Shown here piece by piece: positions 1-5,106 of a stretch of DNA of 7,055 nt. The DNA is taken from positions 1-7,055 of the forward strand of contig JAGMES010000205.1 in assembly GCA_023128035.1 (NCBI GenBank), read 5' to 3'. Position numbers and translations under genes: made by a program. The notes below the pieces were generated by a model. The model made no database searches. It had not been told where the DNA came from and saw nothing but the letters and a program-made list of their open reading frames with translations. The stretch is from Halanaerobiales bacterium (GTDB taxonomy: Bacteria > Bacillota_F > Halanaerobiia > DY22613). Within the stretch, counting starts at the first letter, position 1, and every line of letters begins with the position of its first letter.

Positions 1-530
1 CACACGTTAGCAGCATCTTCAGTTTGCCCACCACTATTAGAATGATAAAGGGCATCAATCAAATCTCCCTGATAAACCAAAACCTCTCCAGAAGTCTTTT
101 CTACAGCCTGGGAAATTTTATTCCAGTACAATAAATAGTTAAATAAACCCCATTTTTTCTGCAATTCGTCTTTGCTGGCCCAGGCCTGCCCAGTTCTATA
201 ATCAGTACTGATCACTGCTTCGGAATCTTCTGAAATTTTTTGATTATATTTGAGTCGGCGTGCAACATAAGTTCTAGCAACTACTGCTTGAGCCTTCAAA
301 GCTTCTATCTCAAAACTTGCGGGCATCTCCGCAGCTACAACTCCCTTAATATATTCCTCTAGCTCCATAGCCTGAACGTAATTTTCCTGGTTGTTAAAGA
401 CTTTGATCACTGACCCGCGAGGTTTTTTTAATTCAGAATCATTAATTGTGCAACCTCTAACCATTAAAGTAGGTATGATAATCACTATTATAGAAATAAT
501 GATCAAAAGTGATACTAAAAAATTTCTCAT
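1..530 (-). CDS. spoIID: SpoIID, stage II sporulation protein D (partial, N-terminal 176 residues)
   Basis: Reading down from an ATG at 530 there is an open frame of 176 codons that leaves the window without a stop, so the C-terminal part is missing. Residues about 4-21 form one hydrophobic segment that would anchor the protein in the membrane. From residue 57 the SpoIID/LytB signature follows: LEEYIKGVVAAEMPASF, then EALKAQAVVARTYV. E68 in AAEMP matches the catalytic glutamate of SpoIID lytic transglycosylases, which cut glycan strands with SpoIIP and SpoIIM during engulfment of the forespore. YHSNSGGQTEDA (162-173) is the second conserved block. No C-x5-C pair, the zinc ligands known in Clostridioides difficile SpoIID, is seen between them. 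GGGGAGGAG at 541-549 lies 10 bases before the ATG. It follows murA, as in Bacillus. The family assignment is firm. Confidence 0.93.
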   Translation of the reverse strand, partial: MRNFLVSLLIIISIIVIIIPTLMVRGCTINDSELKKPRGSVIKVFNNQENYVQAMELEEYIKGVVAAEMPASFEIEALKAQAVVARTYVARRLKYNQKISEDSEAVISTDYRTGQAWASKDELQKKWGLFNYLLYWNKISQAVEKTSGEVLVYQGDLIDALYHSNSGGQTEDAANV

Positions 531-550
531 TAAAACCAAACTCCTCCCCA

Positions 551-585
551 GCAAATGAATAAGTCCTTTACTATCTTATTCTTGC
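551..585. repeat. Inverted repeat in the spoIID leader
   Basis: GCAA-AT-GAATAAG (551-563) pairs with CTTATTCTTGC (575-585): eleven matched bases with a two-base bulge (AT) and an 11-base spacer. It sits just upstream of the spoIID Shine-Dalgarno and downstream of the terminator at 603-631, so it is in the spoIID leader or promoter region. It could be an operator or an mRNA hairpin. There is no U-tract, so it is not a terminator. Function is unknown. Confidence 0.5.
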
Positions 586-602
586 TAGAGAAGGGTTAGA
601 CC

Positions 603-631
603 AAAAAAAACAAACAGAGTCATACCTGTTT
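603..631 (-). terminator. Rho-independent terminator between murA and spoIID
   Basis: On the minus strand AAACAGG pairs with TCTGTTT (one G-U pair) around a six-base loop, and GTTTTTTTT follows. The stem is short and AT-rich, but the eight-U tail is good. It lies about 117 bases after the murA stop and 72 bases before the spoIID start. It would separate the two transcription units at least partly. Confidence 0.7.
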
Positions 632-742
632 TCAACGACATTTCAGAAGGCGAGTCCCCTCCTCTATAGATGGGGGTGTAAACATTAGAATAATTTCAAA
701 ACTTCAGTGGGAAACGCAAAATCTCCTTCTGAAGTCGTTGAA
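631..742. repeat. Fold-back element with 18-bp inverted arms (possible IS200/IS605-derived relic)
   Basis: The right arm, CCTTCTGAAGTCGTTGAA (725-742), is an exact reverse complement of the left arm (631-650) apart from a two-base insertion, AT, at 640-641 of the left arm. The 74 bases between hold a second hairpin, CCCC (656-659) with GGGG (673-676) around the palindrome TCTATAGA (663-670). A 13-base palindrome, GTCGTTGAACGAC, covers 734-746, ending one base short of the murA stop codon. The C-rich/G-rich hairpin beside GGCGAGT resembles end hairpins of IS200/IS605 (TnpB) elements, so a non-autonomous fold-back element is possible. That origin is an inference from pattern memory. There is no transposase frame. 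It could equally be a structured murA 3' untranslated region. Confidence 0.6.
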
Positions 743-747
743 CGACT

Positions 748-1995
748 TTAACTAATACGTTGAATTTGTGCTCCCACACTCCTTAACTTTTCTTCAATTT
801 TCTCATAGCCTCGTTCAATATGATAAATTTCGCTGACTTCAGTCTCTCCCTGAGCTACCAAACCTGCTAAAATCAAAGCAGCACCCGCACGTAGATCTGT
901 CGCTGTAACTTTAGCACCTGTCAGCTCAGTTGGCTTAACTAATGCTGTTCGTCCATCTAACTTAATATTTGCTCCCATTCTTTTTAACTCATCTACATGC
1001 ATAAAACGATTCTCCCAAACTGTTTCAATGACCAAGCTTGAGTCGTTAACCTGAGTCAAGAGAGCCATCATCTGTGCTTGTAAATCTGTAGGGAATCCAG
1101 GATGTGGAAGAGTCTTTACATCCACACCTTTTAATGGCTGCCTAGCAGTTACTCGTACTCCTTCAATCTTTTCTTCAACCTCTACACCCATCTCAATCAA
1201 CTTTGCAATCAAAGGTTTTAAATGTTCACTCAAAACATTTCGAACAAAAATATCACCTTGGGTAATAGCTGCTGCAATCATATAAGTTCCAGCTTCAATT
1301 CGATCTGGAATAATCCGATGTTCTACGCCATGTAATTTTTCAACACCTTCGACTTTAATTACATCTGTACCCGCGCCACGAATACTAGCACCCGCAAAAT
1401 TCAGATAGTTAGCCAGATCAACAATCTCAGGTTCTCGGGCTGAGTTTTCAATGATTGTCTGGCCATCTGCCCTCGTAGCTGCGAGTAATATATTTATTGT
1501 AGCTCCAACACTAGGGTAATCTAAATAAATTTTTGCTCCTTTTAATTTTTCAGCTCTAACTTCTACAGTGCCATGATCCATAAAAACTTCAGCACCCATT
1601 GCACGGAAACCTTTCAAATGAAGATCAATAGGCCGATTCCCAATCTGACATCCCCCTGGTAAAGCACATCGAGCACGCCCCAAACGCGGCAATAATGCCC
1701 CAAGAGTGTAATATGATGCTCTTAGTTTACGAACCAATTCATAAGGTGCTTCAAAAGTATTTATACTGTTAGGGTTAATCCGCATCTCATTATTAGCCAA
1801 AGTAACTTTTGCACCTAGAGATTCCAAGATATTTTTAAAGTTATATATATCTCGCAAATGAGGTATATCTTTCAAAACACTTTCACCATCAGCAAGAAGT
1901 GTGGCACAAACAATCGGTAATGCTGCATTTTTAGCTCCACTTACAAGTATCTCTCCCATAAGTGGCTTCCCACCAGTTATCATTATTCTTTCCAT
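748..1995 (-). CDS. murA: MurA, UDP-N-acetylglucosamine 1-carboxyvinyltransferase
   Basis: Transfers enolpyruvate from phosphoenolpyruvate to UDP-N-acetylglucosamine in the cytoplasm, the first committed step of peptidoglycan synthesis. The frame encodes 415 residues, normal for the family, which has two inverse alpha/beta domains. SGAKNAALP puts the conserved lysine at K22, the same number as in E. coli. LPGGCQIGNRPIDLH holds the active-site cysteine C116, the fosfomycin target; it is Cys, not the Asp of resistant forms. DLRAGAALILAG and HIERGYEKIEEKL near the C-terminus carry the conserved arginines. A frame start at TTG 2001 lies one base from AGGAGG (2003-2008) and cannot be used; ATG 1995 is seven bases away and gives the expected numbering. 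The text RASYYTLGALLPRLG recalls the second MurA paralogue type of Firmicutes, but I cannot settle which paralogue this is. The gene precedes spoIID, a conserved pairing. Confidence 0.97.
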   Translation of the reverse strand: MERIMITGGKPLMGEILVSGAKNAALPIVCATLLADGESVLKDIPHLRDIYNFKNILESLGAKVTLANNEMRINPNSINTFEAPYELVRKLRASYYTLGALLPRLGRARCALPGGCQIGNRPIDLHLKGFRAMGAEVFMDHGTVEVRAEKLKGAKIYLDYPSVGATINILLAATRADGQTIIENSAREPEIVDLANYLNFAGASIRGAGTDVIKVEGVEKLHGVEHRIIPDRIEAGTYMIAAAITQGDIFVRNVLSEHLKPLIAKLIEMGVEVEEKIEGVRVTARQPLKGVDVKTLPHPGFPTDLQAQMMALLTQVNDSSLVIETVWENRFMHVDELKRMGANIKLDGRTALVKPTELTGAKVTATDLRAGAALILAGLVAQGETEVSEIYHIERGYEKIEEKLRSVGAQIQRIS

Positions 1996-2002
1996 AACCA
2001 AG

Positions 2003-2008
2003 CCTCCT
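2003..2008 (-). promoter_or_regulatory. murA ribosome binding site
   Basis: AGGAGG on the minus strand, seven bases before ATG 1995. It rules out the in-frame TTG at 2001 as the start. Confidence 0.85.
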
Positions 2009-2066
2009 CTAATAAATCTATCATCTAATTTCCTTACTGCAATTTTTAATTAGAATCCCAGTGTAT

Positions 2067-2096
2067 ATTATGCATATAGTAAAATTTTCGTCACAA
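2067..2096 (-). promoter_or_regulatory. Candidate sigma-A promoter of murA
   Basis: On the minus strand TTGTGA (2096-2091) and CATAAT (2072-2067) are separated by 18 bases, a fair vegetative -35/-10 pair about 70 bases before the murA start. No terminator is visible after the upstream yueI-like gene (stop at 2144), so murA may also be reached by read-through. Confidence 0.4.
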
Positions 2097-2143
2097 AACC
2101 ATGAATTCCTTTAACTTTAATCTAATTTAACAATGAATTATTT

Positions 2144-2695
2144 TCATAAACATCCTTTACATTTCATACCAAAAAATGATTCTGTCCATGACATCATTTG
2201 ATAGTTAACTAATTCATCAGGACAAAGTTTTTTTAGTTGATTCCAACAACTTTTACAGATTTTTTCATCAACAGCGGTAATTAAATTTTCAGATAACCCT
2301 AATTTAATTAAGTGTTCTTTCCGATCTGGTAAAAAAATTTCATCTTTGTCTACTGCTCTAAAACTAACTACAACCAAACCAATCTCACCTTTTAATTTAG
2401 GTGAATCTACACGTTTAAATGCAATTTTTTTCTCCCGTGCTAGTTTGAGATAATCCTTGGCGCGTTCTAAATCAATATCTCGGAGTAAAATCAATTTATT
2501 AGCCTTTGAGTCACATAATACCTTGAGAACTTCAGAATAAACTCCTGGTTCTTCAACTTGGTCTATTGTTAACGCGATCAATACACGCTCACGGAATTCA
2601 CCTAAATATCTAGCGCGTTCTTCGGGTCTTAATTCTGGCTTTCCAAATGCAGCCGTTTCCACCCTCTTTTCTAACTTTGATTTCTCGTTCATCAT
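2144..2695 (-). CDS. YueI-like (DUF1694) protein with a cysteine-rich C-terminal tail
   Basis: A soluble protein of 183 residues with no signal peptide or membrane segment. The first part resembles the YueI/DUF1694 family of Firmicutes, whose function is unknown: RARYLGEFRERVLIALTIDQV (residues about 27-47) matches the family's FLGTFRERV-ALTKGQV core, and GEIGLVVVSFRAVD (103-116) its later strand. YueI of Bacillus is about 130 residues long. Here some 50 more follow, with cysteines at 147, 150, 158, 179 and 182 (C-x2-C ... C-x2-C), which looks like a metal-binding or redox tail. AGGAGG at 2702-2707 is six bases from ATG 2695 and nine from ATG 2692; the TTG at 2698 is too close. The gene diverges from the exporter at 2888 and precedes murA by 148 bases. 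The family call rests on memory of the motif. Confidence 0.75.
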   Translation of the reverse strand: MMNEKSKLEKRVETAAFGKPELRPEERARYLGEFRERVLIALTIDQVEEPGVYSEVLKVLCDSKANKLILLRDIDLERAKDYLKLAREKKIAFKRVDSPKLKGEIGLVVVSFRAVDKDEIFLPDRKEHLIKLGLSENLITAVDEKICKSCWNQLKKLCPDELVNYQMMSWTESFFGMKCKGCL

Positions 2696-2701
2696 CAATT
2701 T

Positions 2702-2707
2702 CCTCCT
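2702..2707 (-). promoter_or_regulatory. Ribosome binding site of the yueI-like gene
   Basis: AGGAGG on the minus strand. Its spacing favours ATG 2695 (six bases) or ATG 2692 (nine bases) over the in-frame TTG 2698 (three bases). Confidence 0.75.
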
Positions 2708-2788
2708 ATGAGATAAAGATTTATATTTATTGTGTCCTATAAAATGTAATATTATTCCTTGTTGTTAAAACTCTTACTCTTAATCGAC

Positions 2789-2802
2789 ATTTCCCGGGAA
2801 AT
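2789..2802. promoter_or_regulatory. Perfect 14-bp palindrome, candidate operator
   Basis: ATTTCCCGGGAAAT is a perfect palindrome in the 180-base gap between the divergent yueI-like gene and the TauE/SafE exporter. It is GC-rich at its centre in otherwise very AT-rich DNA. Two direct copies of TCTTAATC, at 2778-2785 and 2813-2820, flank it. This placement suits a dimeric repressor or activator acting on one or both genes. No regulator gene in the window points to its identity. Confidence 0.4.
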
Positions 2803-2887
2803 ACATACCAATTCTTAATCAAAAACTCTTCCATATAGTAAATTTCCATGTTATCATATGTATATATCGAATTGAGGAGGTTTCTCT

Positions 2888-3643
2888 ATGACATTATTAA
2901 AAATCATCCTAATTTTACTAACTGGAACTGCAGCAGGATTTCTGAATACTTTAGCAGGTGGAGGTTCTCTCATTGCAATGCCAGTTTTAATCTTCTTAGG
3001 CCTTCCTTCTGCAGTTGCAAATGGTACCAATCGAATTGCACTAATGGTTCAAAATATTGTAGCTGTAACCAACTTTCGTCGTAAAGGTTATTTTAATTTG
3101 AAATTTAGCTTAATGTTAGGTATTCCAGCCATCATAGGTTCTATTATCGGCTCTACGATTGCAGTCGATTTACCTGATGCTATTTTTAATAAGATTCTTG
3201 CAGTAGTTATGGTTATTATGTTAGCCTTAATCCTCTGGAATCCTAAGAAACAGTTAGAAGCCAGTATAGAAAAAATGACTCTCAAACGTCGTATCTTTGC
3301 AATGATTGCTTTTTTATTTGTTGGAATTTATGGTGGATTTATTCAAGCTGGTGTTGGTTTGATAATCATCGTTACATTATCATTAATCACCGGACTCTCA
3401 CTTGTTAAAATTAACAGTATAAAAGTTTTTGTTGTAGCTTTCTATACCATTTCTTCCCTCGCTATTTTTATAATGAATGGCAAAGTTAATTGGATTCTTG
3501 GTCTAACTCTAGCTGTCGGCAATGGTTTCGGAGCCTGGTTAGGAAGTAATTTTGCTGTATCTAAGGGCGATAAATGGATTCGAGTAGTTTTAGTCATTGC
3601 AGTTCTAGCTATGTCCGCAAAATTACTAGGGTTATTTAGCTAA
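2888..3643 (+). CDS. TauE/SafE-family (DUF81) membrane exporter
   Basis: An integral membrane protein of 251 residues with about eight hydrophobic segments, the usual size for the sulfite exporter TauE/SafE family. The family moves sulfite, sulfoacetate or other small organosulfur or carboxylate anions across the cytoplasmic membrane; the substrate here cannot be told. The two-fold repeat of the family is visible: GFLNTLAGGGSLIAMP with GTNRIALM in the first half (residues 17-53), and GGFIQAGVGLIII with KINSIKVFV in the second (149-182). GAGGAGG at 2874-2880 stands seven bases before ATG 2888, so the start is clear. It is the only plus-strand gene, divergent from the yueI-like gene and convergent with the 338-residue gene, with its own terminator. 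It is thus a single-gene unit and has no sulfur-metabolism neighbours. Confidence 0.9.
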   Translation: MTLLKIILILLTGTAAGFLNTLAGGGSLIAMPVLIFLGLPSAVANGTNRIALMVQNIVAVTNFRRKGYFNLKFSLMLGIPAIIGSIIGSTIAVDLPDAIFNKILAVVMVIMLALILWNPKKQLEASIEKMTLKRRIFAMIAFLFVGIYGGFIQAGVGLIIIVTLSLITGLSLVKINSIKVFVVAFYTISSLAIFIMNGKVNWILGLTLAVGNGFGAWLGSNFAVSKGDKWIRVVLVIAVLAMSAKLLGLFS

Positions 3644-3670
3644 TTGCGGTATAGGTTACATAGATACTTA

Positions 3671-3702
3671 AAAGAAACCAGTTCTAGCTGGTTTCTTTTT
3701 TT
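3671..3702 (+). terminator. Shared terminator of convergent genes
   Basis: AAAGAAACCAG (3671-3681) pairs perfectly over 11 bases with CTGGTTTCTTT (3688-3698) around a six-base loop, and the T-run extends to 3702. It ends the exporter gene and overlaps the stop codon of the minus-strand gene at 3701. On the minus strand the same stem is followed by only a short T-run, so it may serve both directions, more weakly for that one. Confidence 0.9.
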
Positions 3703-4717
3703 AATAAGATGATTCTTTTATTTGAAGATCACTTACCCTTGGCAAAGCTATCCCCATTAGATATTCTAAAAATTGAACCATTTCTATAACTTCATCAGAT
3801 AAATTGAAAATTTTCAGTTTTGCCTCTTTTATAAGTGGGTCCTCATCATCGAATGCTTCCACATCTAGTATAGCACACAACGCTGGTGTGATAAGTTTTG
3901 AAGCGAATACAACTTCTCCCTTATCATATGCCCAATTCATCGACAGTTCATCTATTGAAAGTTCTCCCAAAGCTTCTGTGTTAATAAATAATTTTTTCAA
4001 CTCTTCTTTCATAAAATCAGGAATTTTAGATTTAAAACCTTTCATTTCAAAATTAGAAGATATTGAACCATTAAAATTCAAATCTGAATTACTAGCTTTT
4101 ATTTCATCAATTTCTACTCGTCTATTTTCTGGATGATAGTTTGCTGTGAAACTAACTTCATTTATTGTAAAAAATTCTTCCAATACATCTATTGGAATAT
4201 CCAATTCATCCTCATATGCAAAATCCATCATCATTATATCTTTTATTGAAATAGTGATTTTCTGAGGTTGATCTAAAATTAATAAGGGATCATATATCAT
4301 CTGATCAGTAATGCATCCATCATATTCGATAGAAAAACTATTAAAACAAAGCTTTGGACTATCCTCGTAATCTTGATACACCATATTTTTAGCTCTAATG
4401 CTTAATTCACGCAATTCATTTATTTCACCATTCATAATCAGTTTTCTGACATCTTCCCAGGTTAATTGAATTTCAAGTTCGCCATATTTTAGTTTGGCTC
4501 CTTCTTTATCATAAACTAGTAAATCCTGAATTATTGTTTGTCTACGGAGCGGATTCACCAAAATATTACCATATTCATAAACAAATTCTTCATTACTAGC
4601 TTTTGTTATACCCAATTCTATTGTTTCTTTTATTATCTCAGCATAATACCAATTTACAATAAATACTGCGATTAAAATAAATAACATACATCCTATGAAA
4701 ATTTTTTCTTTCTTCAC
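3701..4717 (-). CDS. Membrane-anchored protein of unknown function, 338 residues
   Basis: I do not recognise this protein. After a basic start (MKKEK) residues about 6-24 form one strong hydrophobic segment, so it is probably an N-terminally anchored protein whose main part lies outside the cell membrane; C10 lacks a convincing lipobox. The remainder is acidic and rich in alternating hydrophobic strands (LKYGELEIQLTWEDV, about 76-90; KASNSDLNFNGSISSNF in the middle), loosely like AsmA/DUF945-type proteins, but this is only an impression of fold. The start is GTG 4717; GAGGGG (4725-4730) is seven bases upstream, and the frame has no better ATG. It has its own likely promoter after the atpC terminator and ends on the shared terminator. 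In Bacillus the place between atpC and murA holds other small genes (ywzB, ywmB), but no similarity to them is apparent. Confidence 0.8.
   Translation of the reverse strand: MKKEKIFIGCMLFILIAVFIVNWYYAEIIKETIELGITKASNEEFVYEYGNILVNPLRRQTIIQDLLVYDKEGAKLKYGELEIQLTWEDVRKLIMNGEINELRELSIRAKNMVYQDYEDSPKLCFNSFSIEYDGCITDQMIYDPLLILDQPQKITISIKDIMMMDFAYEDELDIPIDVLEEFFTINEVSFTANYHPENRRVEIDEIKASNSDLNFNGSISSNFEMKGFKSKIPDFMKEELKKLFINTEALGELSIDELSMNWAYDKGEVVFASKLITPALCAILDVEAFDDEDPLIKEAKLKIFNLSDEVIEMVQFLEYLMGIALPRVSDLQIKESSY
4613..4634. repeat. 22-bp exact direct repeat, copy 1 (inside the 338-residue gene)
   Basis: The 22 bases here, beginning CAATTCTATTG on the plus strand, occur identically at 5085-5106. 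This copy encodes residues IKETIEL just after the membrane segment of the 338-residue protein. Sequence outside the 22 bases does not match. Confidence 0.85.
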
Positions 4718-4724
4718 TATAACA

Positions 4725-4730
4725 CCCCTC
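4725..4730 (-). promoter_or_regulatory. Ribosome binding site supporting a GTG start
   Basis: GAGGGG on the minus strand, seven bases before GTG 4717 of the 338-residue gene. Confidence 0.65.
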
Positions 4731-4780
4731 TACACAGCTTCTCAAATACTAGAATTTTTGTTAGTACCAAAAATGCATAC

Positions 4781-4812
4781 ATTATATTATAATTCGATCT
4801 TTTTTTCTGCAA
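4781..4812 (-). promoter_or_regulatory. Candidate promoter of the 338-residue gene
   Basis: The minus strand holds two overlapping TATAAT hexamers (4791-4786 and 4786-4781) and TTGCAG at 4812-4807 as a -35 candidate. Spacing is 17 to TAATAT (4789-4784), 15 or 20 to the two perfect hexamers. It lies between the atpC terminator and GTG 4717, where a promoter is required if that terminator works. Confidence 0.4.
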
Positions 4813-4854
4813 CTCCTTCTAATGATAAAAAATATTCTTCTTTAAAATTCGCAT

Positions 4855-4889
4855 AAAAAAAGAGCAAGGAGACTTATATCCCTACTCTT
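4855..4889 (-). terminator. Terminator after the atpC remnant
   Basis: On the minus strand AAGAGTAGGGA (4889-4879) pairs with TCCTTGCTCTT (4870-4860), 11 pairs with two G-U, around an eight-base loop, followed by further T residues to 4855. It lies seven bases after the atpC stop codon, so it is probably the original atp operon terminator. No terminator follows the DUF1861 gene, so it now most likely ends the GH130 operon. Confidence 0.88.
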
Positions 4890-4895
4890 AACATT

Positions 4896-5081
4896 CTAAT
4901 ATTCACGTCCAGCAGCCTTTAATCGTGCTATAGCACGTTCCAAAGCTGCTCTAGCGCGAGTTTCATCACCATGAACAGCATTATTTCTTAGTCGTTCTTC
5001 AGCGCGCTCTTTTGAACGCTGAACCCGTTCTACATCTATAAATTAAACCCTCTGTGCAACTTCATCACAGACACAATTCAT
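4896..5081 (-). pseudogene. atpC: atpC remnant: C-terminal part of F1-ATPase epsilon subunit
   Basis: An uninterrupted stretch of 48 codons (5042-4896) reads as the C-terminal helical hairpin of the ATP synthase epsilon subunit: [18 protein letters not shown], then [21 protein letters not shown], and a TAG stop. Family members have this ALxRAxxRLKxAG ending and are about 135 residues long, so roughly the first two thirds are absent. There is no start codon or ribosome binding site before it. A TAA at 5043-5045 interrupts the frame; above it the same frame reads CDEVAQRV, which may be a decayed piece of the strand preceding the helices (family AD-VAERAEEIDVER). That extension to 5081 is uncertain. 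No other ATP synthase gene lies upstream; the DUF1861 gene ends at 5102. Its own terminator survives. In Bacillus the atp operon lies upstream of murA-spoIID, so this looks like an in-place scar. Confidence 0.82.
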
Positions 5082-5084
5082 AGA

Positions 5085-5106
5085 CAATTCTATTGTTTCT
5101 TTTATT
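5085..5106. repeat. 22-bp exact direct repeat, copy 2 (junction of DUF1861 gene and atpC remnant)
   Basis: Identical to 4613-4634 and in the same orientation, 472 bases away. This copy covers the stop codon of the DUF1861 gene (5102-5104) and reaches into the atpC scar, so it lies on the rearrangement junction. Confidence 0.85.

Noticed and set aside
549..602. Sigma-E promoter for spoIID (GAATAAG with CATTTGCT)
   Set aside because: The -10 match is poor, spacing is too long, and the start of transcription would fall inside the Shine-Dalgarno.
748..2001. TTG start of murA at 2001
   Set aside because: It is one base from the Shine-Dalgarno; ATG 1995 has correct spacing and gives the conserved K22 numbering.
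2848..3285. Overlapping open frames on both strands within the exporter gene (2848-3084 plus, 3088-3285 minus)
   Set aside because: They are out of frame with a clear TauE/SafE gene, have no ribosome binding site and no recognisable protein character.
3804..4136. Plus-strand 110-codon frame opposite the 338-residue gene
   Set aside because: Serine-rich antisense translation with no start signals; the minus-strand gene has promoter, ribosome binding site and terminator.
4787..4861. Short minus-strand open stretch reading NFKEEYFLSLEGVAEKKIEL before a stop
   Set aside because: It has no start codon or ribosome binding site in frame, lies between a terminator and a promoter, and is too short to judge against chance.
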